A stretch of 64,000 nt of DNA from Marinomonas shanghaiensis (lineage in GTDB: Bacteria; Pseudomonadota; Gammaproteobacteria; Pseudomonadales; Marinomonadaceae): NCBI RefSeq assembly GCF_003259175.1, contig NZ_QGOK01000003.1:248001-312000 (forward strand), written 5' to 3'. Each line of letters opens with the position of its first letter. The first letter of the stretch is position 1. Below, one piece after another: positions 55,017-62,916 of the stretch. Position numbers and translations under genes: made by a program. The notes beneath the pieces are model-generated. The model did not search any database. It was given only the letters and a program-made list of their open reading frames with translations, and was not told the origin of the DNA.

Positions 55017-56504
55017 ATGTCCATCACGACTGTCATCAAATCCATCCAAGACATTATGCGCAAAGACGCTGGTGTAGACGGCGACGCCCAACGCCTTGGA
55101 CAAATGTCTTGGTTGCTATTTCTAAAGATTTTTGACGCCCAAGAAGAAGAGTTAGCCTTTGAACAGGATGATGCTTATCAAGCACCCATTCCAGAAAATT
55201 ACCTATGGCGTAACTGGGCAACCAACCCCGAAGGCATTACTGGCGACGACCTGCTTGATTTCATCAATGATGATCTTTTCCCTGACATGAAAAACCTTGA
55301 TGCCACTCGTGATCGTAATCCTCGTGGTTTTGTGGTGAAAGAAGCTTTCAGTGACGCCTACAACTACATGAAAAACGGCACCTTGCTGCGCCAGGTGATC
55401 AATAAACTTAACGAAATCGATTTTACCGATTCCCAAGAGCGCCATCTGTTTGGTGATATTTACGAGCAAATTCTGCGCGATTTGCAAAGCGCGGGCAACG
55501 CAGGGGAATTTTATACACCTCGTGCCGTGACTCAGTTTATCGTCAACCGTCTCGACCCCAAACTAGGGGAAAGTATCATGGACCCTGCCGCAGGCACGGG
55601 CGGCTTTCTTGCTTGCAGTTTTGATCATGTGAAAGATCGTTATGTGCAGACCACGGAAGATCATCAAACTCTTCAACAACAGATCCACGGCGTGGAAAAA
55701 AAGCAGCTGCCGCATTTATTGTGCATCACCAATATGATGTTGCATGGTATTGAGGTGCCCGTGCAAATTCGCCATGGCAATACCTTGAGCCAGCCGTTGG
55801 CGAACTGGGACAGTAATATTGATGTGATCGCCACCAATCCACCGTTTGGCGGCACCGAAGAAGACGGCATTGAAAAGAACTTTCCAGCGGACATGCAAAC
55901 CCGCGAAACGGCCGACTTATTTTTGCAGTTGATCATAGAAGTACTGAACAACCAAGGCCGAGCTGGTGTGGTACTGCCTGATGGCACCTTGTTTGGTGAA
56001 GGTGTGAAAACCAAGATCAAAAAAATGCTCACGGAAAAATGTAACCTGCACACCATCGTGCGTTTACCGAACGGTGTGTTTAACCCTTACACCGGCATTA
56101 AAACCAATATCCTGTTTTTCACCAAAGGCCAGCCGACAAAAGACGTGTGGTTCTAAGAGCATCCGTATCCAGATGGCGTGAAAAACTACAACAAAACCAA
56201 ACCAATGAAGTTTGAAGAGTTTCAGGCGGAAATCGACTGGTGGGGTGACGAGGCTGACGGCTTTGCCAGCCGTGTGGAAACCAACCAAGCTTGGAAAGTT
56301 TCTATTGAAGACATCATCGCGCGGAACTTTAACTTAGACATTAAGAACCCCTACCAAGAAGCGATAGAAAGCCACGATCCAGAAGAGCTACTGGCAACCT
56401 ATCAAGCACAACAAAACGACATCGCCGCTTTACGGAACCAGCTAAAAGGCATACTGGGCGCGGCGTTAAGCTCGTCTGGCGCTAGTGTAGGCGGAGAGAA
56501 GTAA
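55017..56504 (+). pseudogene. hsdM: Type I DNA methyltransferase M subunit, split by an in-frame TAA
   Basis: HsdM methylates adenine and forms the core with HsdS. The frame runs from ATG 55017 (after a weak AGAGAAA site) to TAA at 56502-56504, 495 codons, but a TAA at 56154-56156 (codon 380) cuts it. The SAM motif DPAAGTGGFL (~189) and catalytic NPPFGG (~274) lie before the stop. After it the same frame continues EHPYPDGVKNYNKTKPMKF and EFQAEIDWWGDEAD, plain HsdM sequence. Relatives have FYEHPYP, so a Tyr codon has become TAA by one base change. A GTG at 56178 could restart the last 108 residues. The product probably lacks HsdS contacts unless the stop is read through. Confidence 0.88.
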
Positions 56505-58273
56505 TGTCTGAGCAATCCCATAGCCCAATAGACAATTTGATCACCGAGCATATCGACATCTGGAGCAGCGCCATCAAGCGCAAATCCAGCTCTGGCCGAG
56601 GCTCAAGTAAAAAAATAGAACTGTACGGCATCAAAAAACTGCGAGAGCTGATTCTAGAGTTAGCCGTGCGCGGTAAACTTGTCGCTCAAGACCCGAATGA
56701 TGAGCCTGCGTCTGTTTTACTGGAACGTATCGTCCAAGAAAAAGACCAGTTGGTGAAAGAAGGCAAAATCAAAAAGCCGAAAAAGCTGCCAGAGATAAGT
56801 GAAGACGAAAAGCCGTTTGAATTGCCTGAAGGGTGGGAGTGGGCGAGATTAGGTGAATTGGGCTATACGCAAACAGGTGGGACTCCAAGCAAAAATAAGA
56901 CGGAGTATTTTGGATCAGATATACCTTTTATAAAACCAGGAGATATTTTAGAAGGGAAAGTTAATTACTCTAATGAGGGGTTATCTTATTTTGGGGCTGA
57001 GTCTCTAGGGCGAATAGCGCCAAAAGGCTCCGTTTTAATGGTGTGTATTGGCACGATTGGCAAATGCGCTTATATTGATCAAAAGTGTGCTTTTAATCAG
57101 CAAATCAACTCAATAACACCATATTTGGACATTAGTGAATTTTTATTTAAAGTTCTTTCTGCTTCTTACTTCCAAAATTTATCATGGAGTTTCTCTGCAA
57201 GCACTACAATCGCGATTATAAATAAAGGCAAGTGGGAAATGATTCCAGTTGTTTTGCCTCCTTTAACAGAACAGCACCGTATTGTTGCTAAAGTCGATGA
57301 GTTGACGGCGCTTTGCGATCAACTCGAAGCGCAAACCGAATCCAGCCTTGATGCTCACCAAGCCTTGGTAACAGTCTTACTAGACACTTTAGTGAATAGC
57401 CAGAATGCCGAAGAATTAGCGGAAAATTGGATGCGCATCAGCGGCCACTTCGACACCTTGTTCACTACAGAACACAGCATCGACCAGCTTAAACAAACCA
57501 TCCTGCAACTCGCCGTGATGGGCAAACTGGTGCCCCAAGATCCCAATGATGAGCCCGCGTCTGAGCTACTAAAACGCATCGCCGCCGAGAAAGACGAACT
57601 GATTAAGCAAAAGAAAATCAAAAAACAGAAGCCACTACCTCCTATTTCAGAGGATGAAAAACCGTTTGATTTACCGGTAGGGTGGAGAGTCTCTAGTGTT
57701 GACAGTTGTTTTTACGTATCTGGAGGCATTCAAAAGACTCCTAAAAGAACACCAGTTTCTAATCATTACCCGTATTTAGCCGTTGCAAATGTGCAGCGGG
57801 GTAATATTGATATCAATGACCTAAAAAGATTCGAAGTAACAGGTGAAGAGCTGGACCAGTACAGACTGGAAAGTTTTGATTTACTGGTTGTTGAAGGTAA
57901 TGGGAGTGAAAATGAAATTGGTAGGTGTGCTATCTGGAAAGGTGAAATTGAGAATTGTCTTCACCAAAATCATTTGATTAAGTGTCGCCCAGCTATACAT
58001 AAATTAAGTGATTGGGTGCTGATGGTTCTTAATTCGCCGTTAGGTATTTCTGAAATGAAACGGTTAGCAGTTACTTCAAGTGGACTTTACAATTTAAGTG
58101 TTGGCAAAGTTCGTACTATTTTATTGCCAATTCCTCCACTCGAAGAACAGCACCGCATCGTCGCCAAAGTCGATGAATTAATGGCTATCTGCGACCAACT
58201 GAAAGCCCGACTCAGTGAAGCGCAAACCACGCAATTGAACCTTGCTGAGGCGTTAGTTGAGCAAGCGTTGTAG
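56504..58273 (+). CDS. hsdS: Type I restriction enzyme specificity subunit
   Basis: HsdS sets the DNA target with two recognition domains. The 589 residues show the expected internal repeat: LILELAVRGKLVAQDPNDEPAS and TILQLAVMGKLVPQDPNDEPAS each lead into ISEDEKPF-LP-GW, then a variable domain. Each variable domain closes with PPL-EQHRIVAKVDEL--CDQL. The two variable domains differ, so the target is two-part. The start overlaps the hsdM stop by one base. The gene is complete. The two near-identical repeats could recombine to swap specificity, though no extra domain copy is seen nearby. Confidence 0.95.
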   Translation: MSEQSHSPIDNLITEHIDIWSSAIKRKSSSGRGSSKKIELYGIKKLRELILELAVRGKLVAQDPNDEPASVLLERIVQEKDQLVKEGKIKKPKKLPEISEDEKPFELPEGWEWARLGELGYTQTGGTPSKNKTEYFGSDIPFIKPGDILEGKVNYSNEGLSYFGAESLGRIAPKGSVLMVCIGTIGKCAYIDQKCAFNQQINSITPYLDISEFLFKVLSASYFQNLSWSFSASTTIAIINKGKWEMIPVVLPPLTEQHRIVAKVDELTALCDQLEAQTESSLDAHQALVTVLLDTLVNSQNAEELAENWMRISGHFDTLFTTEHSIDQLKQTILQLAVMGKLVPQDPNDEPASELLKRIAAEKDELIKQKKIKKQKPLPPISEDEKPFDLPVGWRVSSVDSCFYVSGGIQKTPKRTPVSNHYPYLAVANVQRGNIDINDLKRFEVTGEELDQYRLESFDLLVVEGNGSENEIGRCAIWKGEIENCLHQNHLIKCRPAIHKLSDWVLMVLNSPLGISEMKRLAVTSSGLYNLSVGKVRTILLPIPPLEEQHRIVAKVDELMAICDQLKARLSEAQTTQLNLAEALVEQAL

Positions 58274-58296
58274 TGTTTTAATGGTAGCATGAGGAC

Positions 58297-58321
58297 AAAA
58301 AAGAGCTCAGGTCTCTTTTTT
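58297..58321 (+). terminator. Terminator after hsdS
   Basis: AAAAAAGAG (58297-58305) pairs with CTCTTTTTT (58313-58321) around a 7-base loop. It closes the restriction operon and separates it from the toxin-antitoxin module. Confidence 0.75.
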
Positions 58322-58359
58322 GTATTAACTAAGGAAAGAATGAATATTACTGGATATAG

Positions 58360-58374
58360 TTACCATTATGGTAA
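58360..58374. promoter_or_regulatory. Palindrome over the toxin start codon, candidate antitoxin operator
   Basis: TTACCAT-T-ATGGTAA is a perfect palindrome that contains the ATG of the toxin gene (58368-58370). MqsA-type antitoxins bind short palindromes near their operon start. The site differs from the E. coli MqsA operator, so the link is inferred. Confidence 0.45.
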
Positions 58375-58799
58375 ATAATGCATCAAATATTAGCGCTTAT
58401 GATGGTGTGCCGCCTACGGAGGTTGGCAATGGAAGAGCTCGAATAAGAAGTGGTCCTCTTTATGAGGTTGCTGATGTTCTTGCGCTTCTAGCTCAGGGCG
58501 ACAATAAAACCAATTTATGGACTCGCAAGTGCGTACAAGACGTTGGGCGATTGGCCTTTGATATTGCCGATGTGCGTGAGCTGTTGAAGCAAGCATTAAC
58601 CAAAGGCGAATACATCAATTCTGAATGGTGTGTACAAAAACCAACAGGTCCTTGGGCGGCGTGTGATAGTTACCGCTTGTTACGTGATGAGTGGAATGAC
58701 AATGCTTATAAGCATCTGCGTTACGAATATTATGTGAAATTTGCGATTGCTAAGACAGGGAAGTTATTGCTACTTGTCTCTTGTCATTTATCGCAGTAG
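58368..58799 (+). CDS. MqsR-like toxin of a toxin-antitoxin-chaperone module
   Basis: The 143-residue product is placed before an MqsA-type antitoxin and a SecB-like gene. The end of the chain, RYEYYVKFAIAKTGKLLLLVSCH, fits the last strands of MqsR (YxK-x(n)-LIVSFK pattern), and LYEVADVLALL plus LWTRKCVQDVGRLAFD fit its first helices. MqsR is an mRNA interferase of the RelE fold. The start is uncertain: ATG 58368 has no ribosome site and lies in a palindrome, and a GTG at 58407 is an option. A 12-codon reading frame with a good ribosome site (58340-58378) ends just past it and may couple translation. Confidence 0.65.
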   Translation: MVNNASNISAYDGVPPTEVGNGRARIRSGPLYEVADVLALLAQGDNKTNLWTRKCVQDVGRLAFDIADVRELLKQALTKGEYINSEWCVQKPTGPWAACDSYRLLRDEWNDNAYKHLRYEYYVKFAIAKTGKLLLLVSCHLSQ

Positions 58800-58808
58800 G
58801 GGAATGTT

Positions 58809-59345
58809 ATGAAACAAAGAATGTGTCCGATTTGTGAAGCTGGGCAATTACATACTCATACTGAATGGATTGATGTTGAGTATTTAGGTCAACAAGGCCG
58901 AGTTGAAAGTCATTATGCAGAATGTGATGCCTGTGGCAGCGAGCAAGCTGGTGCAACTGAAGCGCGTTTTAATAAGCGTGCCATGGTAGCTTTTAAAAAG
59001 CAGGTGCAAGGTTTATTAACGGGTAAGCAGGTGCGAGACCTTCGTAAGACTTGGGGGTTGAGCCAGGACGAAGCGGCAAAGGTTTTTGGTGGCGGTCCTG
59101 TTGCTTTTTCTAAATATGAAGCCGACGATGTCATGCAATCTGACGCAATGGATAGATTGCTACGAATGGCCGATGAAGTGCCTACGGTATTGGATAAGTT
59201 AATGACCAATGCGGGTGTTCATATTAAGCGAGATGCTCTGTGGAATGATGTCACCGTTGTTAATCTTGCAAACTATAGGGCTAAAGCAAAGGCTGTGATG
59301 ATTACTTCCCATTCCACTGGATATGAGGCGCGTTATGGCGGCTAA
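58809..59345 (+). CDS. MqsA-type antitoxin with zinc finger, XRE helix-turn-helix and extended tail
   Basis: The N-terminus has a zinc site, CPIC at residues 6-9 and CDACG near 39-43, as in MqsA/YgiT. A helix-turn-helix follows: LRKTWGLSQDEAAKVFGGGPVAFSKYE. The last ~45 residues (NAGVHIKRDALWNDVTVV, then a basic stretch) go beyond plain MqsA. In toxin-antitoxin-chaperone modules such a tail is the chaperone-addiction region that SecB-like proteins guard. The start is 9 bases past the toxin stop with AGGGGAA upstream; the stop overlaps the SecB-like gene by 11 bases. Confidence 0.88.
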   Translation: MKQRMCPICEAGQLHTHTEWIDVEYLGQQGRVESHYAECDACGSEQAGATEARFNKRAMVAFKKQVQGLLTGKQVRDLRKTWGLSQDEAAKVFGGGPVAFSKYEADDVMQSDAMDRLLRMADEVPTVLDKLMTNAGVHIKRDALWNDVTVVNLANYRAKAKAVMITSHSTGYEARYGG

Positions 59346-59793
59346 AGTTAGTAAAAAATTACAGCAAGCCATCGAGAACCTTAAGATTCAGGATGTTTAC
59401 TTAAAATCAACACAAGCGCAATGCGAAGACGATTTTGATCCTAAATCAACTGAGTTAGATGAGTTGCTTGTTCAGCAAATGCATACAGTACGAAAAAGTG
59501 AAGTGCTTAAAGTGAATGATGCTGAATTGCTGGTAAGGATTTATGTTCGTTTAGGAACCCGCTGGCTGTCCCCAAGCGATAGCGAGGAGTCTAATATTAA
59601 AGCGTTTATTGAGGCGGACTTTATCGCTGAATATCAAATGGCAGAACTATTAGAGCAAGACGTTATCGATGAATTCGCACTGCAAAATGCCAGTTTTCAT
59701 GTTTGGCCTTATTGGCGTGAATTTTTAAGTGCTCAGTGTGAACGTTTGCGCTTACCCCGCGTTGTGTTACCTACCGTACAGTTTAGTAAATAA
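59335..59793 (+). CDS. SecB-like chaperone of the toxin-antitoxin-chaperone module
   Basis: A 152-residue SecB-related protein. The C-terminal part NASFHVWPYWREFLSAQCERLRLPRVVLPTVQF follows the SecB pattern FPYARExISxLxxRgxfPxLxLxPVxF, and the middle DAELLVRIYVRLGTRWLSP reads as the strands before it. In TAC modules this solitary SecB holds and folds the antitoxin; when it is busy or lost the antitoxin is degraded and the toxin is freed. I chose ATG 59335 (GAGG six bases upstream); another in-frame ATG lies four codons earlier. It overlaps the antitoxin gene by 11 bases. Confidence 0.8.
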   Translation: MAAKVSKKLQQAIENLKIQDVYLKSTQAQCEDDFDPKSTELDELLVQQMHTVRKSEVLKVNDAELLVRIYVRLGTRWLSPSDSEESNIKAFIEADFIAEYQMAELLEQDVIDEFALQNASFHVWPYWREFLSAQCERLRLPRVVLPTVQFSK

Positions 59794-60005
59794 GTGCATT
59801 TATCTGGTATGAGTAAGAAGGGTATTTAGTCGTGCTAGATGAGGTGCGCGAGCCCTAGTTATTTGCAAGTAATTGGTTTTAAGCAGATTAGGCTTTGTTT
59901 CTTCATGACTAACTTTATGCTTTATTAGCGAGGTTTTGCGCAAAAAGTACAATCGTGAGCAATTAGAGAACTATTGTCGGTTTACGGTAGTTAAGGAGAT
60001 ACGAA

Positions 60006-60162
60006 ATGCTAATTCCTAAAAAAGTGAAATTGACGCCTTTTTCTGTTTTTTTTTCGACATGCTAGGTCTGTAGAAAAATGCCAGTTTTTTGACCGGATCG
60101 CAAAAAAAGCGATTGAGGAGCAGCAACAGATGCTTGAAAAAGCGAAGAGCATGCCGCAATAA
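60006..60162 (+). pseudogene. Small gene of about 50 codons broken at a T9 run
   Basis: ATG 60006 follows a strong ribosome site (AAGGAGAT, 8 bases before). It reads MLIPKKVKLTPFSVFF and then hits a stop soon after nine T bases. If one T is removed the frame continues RHARSVEKCQFFDRIAKKAI then EEQQQMLEKAKSMPQ to TAA at 60160-60162. A hairpin terminator follows at 60186. So a ribosome site, basic start, helical Lys/Glu-rich end and terminator are all present but for one base. It may be a pseudogene, a phase-variable gene, or a run-length sequencing error. The product is unknown. Confidence 0.5.
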
Positions 60163-60185
60163 GTCGTTTTTATTGTTTGTACCAG

Positions 60186-60208
60186 AGCCGCTTAATAGCG
60201 GCTTTTTA
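60186..60208 (+). terminator. Terminator after the broken small gene
   Basis: AGCCGC (60186-60191) pairs with GCGGCT (60198-60203) around TTAATA, then T5. Confidence 0.75.
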
Positions 60209-60283
60209 GTTTGTGAAATCGACAATGCAAAGGCAGTTTTTCGGGCAAGAAGAGGCGCTGGGAAAGAAATTTGTTACTAATAG

Positions 60284-60904
60284 CTATAGCTCTTCGGTCT
60301 TAAATTCGCTGTAGCCTTCGTAGTAGTAACTCACGTCAATGCCTTTCATAAATAGCGCACGGTCGTGGATTTTATCGGTTAGGGCTTGTTTGAGTAACAC
60401 TTTAATTTCAACGTCTTTGACGACGCTGCGCTGCATGGAAGAAAAGTAGTCGTCTTTATCGACGGCATTCCAGTCGATGACCTGTTGGATTTCTTTTTTG
60501 AGTATAAGATCAAGCCAGATGCGGGTAGCGCGGCCATTGCCTTCACGGAATGGATGGGCGATGTTCATTTCGACGTATTTTTCGATGATCTCGTCGAAAT
60601 TGTTCTGAGGCATGGCGTCGATGTGTTTCAGTGATGGCTCTAAATACATCAGAGGAGCAAATCGGCTTATATTTTGAAGATCAGCCCCTTTGGCTATGTT
60701 TACCTCGCGAATTTTACCCGCAAAGTGGTAGATATCGTCAAACAAGTAGGCGTGGATATAGGCGAGGCCTTTAAAGGTGCCAATCTCAATTTTTTCTATG
60801 TCATTGGAGTCAAACAGTTGTTTCGCTTTTTGCTTACTGATTTTTTCTTCTGCTTTCGAGAGTTCTATTTGGTCAGTGATATTGAGTTTATTGTCCAATA
60901 GCAT
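60284..60904 (-). CDS. Fic family adenylyltransferase with C-terminal self-inhibition motif
   Basis: Fic proteins move AMP (or other groups) from nucleotides to target Tyr, Ser or Thr. The 206-residue protein has the full active site HPFREGNGRATR with H117. Near the C-terminus SYYYEG (S192, E196) fits the inhibitory (S/T)xxxE(G/N) helix of class III Fic proteins such as NmFic, where the Glu blocks ATP until the oligomer breaks up. The place inside a defence cluster, beside an Mrr-type enzyme, suggests a stress or anti-phage role. No separate antitoxin gene is seen, as expected for class III. Confidence 0.9.
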   Translation of the reverse strand: MLLDNKLNITDQIELSKAEEKISKQKAKQLFDSNDIEKIEIGTFKGLAYIHAYLFDDIYHFAGKIREVNIAKGADLQNISRFAPLMYLEPSLKHIDAMPQNNFDEIIEKYVEMNIAHPFREGNGRATRIWLDLILKKEIQQVIDWNAVDKDDYFSSMQRSVVKDVEIKVLLKQALTDKIHDRALFMKGIDVSYYYEGYSEFKTEEL

Positions 60905-60942
60905 CTTGAGTGCTCTTAATCTTATGCTGTTGCGATAACGGT

Positions 60943-61860
60943 TTAATTTTGGTCAAAAAATTCTTCGTCTATTTGCTTTAAATGCAATGTCTGTTGTGTC
61001 TGGCAGCCTATGTTATAGCGCAGCATTAACTTCGCAAGCTGTTGGCCATTTATCAGTACGACTTGTGCACTGAATTTTTGTGATTCTGTGATGGCGTTGG
61101 TAGAGAAGTCTGATGTGGTCACAAAGATTCCCTTTTTGGATTTTACTTTGTCTAAGGCACCTGCAAAGCTGTTCATTTGTTCTGGGGTAATATTGCGACC
61201 GTGAGCATAGCGTTTGGCTTGGATATAAATTTGCTCAACACCTAGAGGGTCTTGGTTTATCACGCCGTCAACACCGCCATCGTAGGCGCCACCTAAGCGG
61301 TGTCCTGAGCCATTAATGCCGTAACCCATGGCAATGAGTAGGTCGATAAGCAGTTGTTCAAAGAAAGCCGGCGTGACGTTACGAGTGCGCTCTAGAATGT
61401 CTTGGGCGAGGGCGTCGTTGATGGTTTTGTAGGCATTGCGCAATACTTCGTCGGGTGTGTCGTTGGCATCGACGTTTTGTTCTTCTAGTGTTTTTGCATC
61501 GTTTGTTTTTGTACTGGTGCTGGTGAAGTCGATGAATTCTTCAAACTGTTTTAAATATTGGGTATTAATCTCTGTGTTTGGGTCGTTTAGGGCGTTTAAT
61601 CCACGTTGAGTAATTTGAAAGTGGGCGCGGCGCGGGCTGTCGATTAAGCCGGCTTTGCTCAGATAGGTGCGTGCCCAACCCACGCGGTTGTCGATGATGG
61701 GTTGCTTGCCACTGGGCAAAGGTTCAGCGCGTTCTGCATCTGACAGTTGGAAGTGATCGCTAATGGCCGTAATGATGTCTCTTAATTTTACTTCCGTATC
61801 CGATGCATTGTTGACGGCTTCCAAAAAAGGCCTCATGCAGTCTTGGTAATTAGGGATCAT
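60943..61860 (-). CDS. mrr: Mrr-type restriction endonuclease (type IV)
   Basis: Mrr cuts DNA that carries foreign methylation. The 305 residues have an N-terminal winged-helix region (RVGWARTYLSKAGLIDSPRRAHFQITQRGLNAL) and a C-terminal nuclease: FFEQLLIDLLIAMGYG, GGVDGVINQDPLG (D198) and IYIQAKRY (Q214, K216), the D-QxK site of the family. The protein looks complete. It is 38 bases upstream of the Fic gene on the same strand, so a shared transcript is likely. Confidence 0.92.
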   Translation of the reverse strand: MIPNYQDCMRPFLEAVNNASDTEVKLRDIITAISDHFQLSDAERAEPLPSGKQPIIDNRVGWARTYLSKAGLIDSPRRAHFQITQRGLNALNDPNTEINTQYLKQFEEFIDFTSTSTKTNDAKTLEEQNVDANDTPDEVLRNAYKTINDALAQDILERTRNVTPAFFEQLLIDLLIAMGYGINGSGHRLGGAYDGGVDGVINQDPLGVEQIYIQAKRYAHGRNITPEQMNSFAGALDKVKSKKGIFVTTSDFSTNAITESQKFSAQVVLINGQQLAKLMLRYNIGCQTQQTLHLKQIDEEFFDQN

Positions 61861-62023
61861 GCTCTTCCTTAATACTGGTAAACTTTTGTTTATTCTACCG
61901 TAAAGTGCGCTTAGGCATCATTGCTAATTTAAGAGAATTTTCATTTTATGGTGTTCACTATGTGGGTGGCTGAAGTGCTACGGAACACGGTATTTATCTA
62001 TCAAAAAAGAGAAGCCCCTGAGC

Positions 62024-62125
62024 TTATCTTTTGGTTTTTGTATTACTGTAACGATAAGACTGGAATTTGATCAGTACTTTGCCGATGTGTTTGGCTGCGG
62101 CGAAGTATTGGTGGGCTCTAGGAGT
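62024..62125 (-). pseudogene. Remnant of a quinone oxidoreductase (zinc-type dehydrogenase) C-terminus
   Basis: Within the gene-free stretch 61861-62166 one minus-strand frame reads RAHQYFAAAKHIGKVLIKF, close to the usual end of NADPH:quinone reductases (EAHR-x(n)-GK-vv-L). No start or upstream domain is present; the frame lacks homology beyond about 30 codons. It looks like the tail left by deletion when the defence cluster formed. The other 200 bases hold nothing I can name. Confidence 0.4.
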
Positions 62126-62166
62126 TGTTCTAAGTATGATTGAAATGAAGTGGGGCAAGAAGATAA

Positions 62167-62796
62167 CTAGTTTCTATTATTTAGTGCGGTATTGCTATTT
62201 TTGTCCACGCTATAGATGGTCCAGCGTTCATTAGCAAATTGTTGTTTGGCGTATACTTCTGCAACAACACGGCGATTCTGTTTGCGTCCATCTTCCGTGT
62301 CATTGGTGGCAATCGGTCTATTGGCACCGTAACCAATGCCTTTTACCCTGTCTGGTGATATTCTAAAACTGTCTATAAGTACATTGGCAATGGCACTTGC
62401 ACGCTGTTGAGACAACTCTTGGTTTAATTCCGCAGAACCTTGACTGTCCGTATGCCCTTCGATAACCACATTGCTGGTTGGATTGTCTTGTAAAAATTTA
62501 GCCAGATCTTTGAGTTCTGTGTAGAAGCGAGGGTTGATATCCGCTTTACCCGTGTCAAACAAGACATTCAGTTCGACGGACAGTAATTTTGTCGTTTGGT
62601 CAGGGCACCCGTAGTTGTCTACTGCCGCATCTTTCGGCGTGTCAGGGCAAAGGTCGCGGGCATCAATAACCCCATCTCTATCCGCATCAGCAAGACGTGA
62701 CTGCACATTAGATGCGTACAGACTTTCTGCAGCAACAGAATGACTGAAGGCGAAGAGCACTCCGATCAAGCTGATACTTTTGATGAAAATAGTCAT
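62167..62796 (-). CDS. OmpA-family peptidoglycan-binding protein
   Basis: A signal peptide ends at VAA (A23). Next comes a calcium-binding type 3 repeat, DADRDGVIDARDLCPDTPKD, as in OmpA-like proteins with a linker. The C-terminal OmpA domain has VLFDTGKADINPRFY, VVIEGHTDSQGSAELNQELSQQRA and IGYGANRPIATNDTEDGRKQNRRV, with the Asp and Arg that hold diaminopimelate. Without a beta-barrel it is a periplasmic protein on peptidoglycan. Length 209. It is transcribed alone. Confidence 0.9.
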   Translation of the reverse strand: MTIFIKSISLIGVLFAFSHSVAAESLYASNVQSRLADADRDGVIDARDLCPDTPKDAAVDNYGCPDQTTKLLSVELNVLFDTGKADINPRFYTELKDLAKFLQDNPTSNVVIEGHTDSQGSAELNQELSQQRASAIANVLIDSFRISPDRVKGIGYGANRPIATNDTEDGRKQNRRVVAEVYAKQQFANERWTIYSVDKNSNTALNNRN

Positions 62797-62916
62797 AGTG
62801 TTATTGTTACCCTCGTTATTACTTGTATCGTTTTAGCTTAAGAAAAAACACTTTTAATAACCATGAGATTTTTGTAGCTTTGTTTAAGCAAACGGTTACT
62901 TTGTAATGAAATGTAA

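Noticed and set aside
56178..56504. The last 108 codons of hsdM as a separate gene
   Set aside because: It is in the same frame as the upstream part and has plain HsdM sequence starting before its GTG, so it is the tail of one gene broken by a stop.
60089..60280. Plus- and minus-strand frames over the broken small gene
   Set aside because: They lack ribosome sites and cross the terminator; the repaired frame from 60006 explains the region better.
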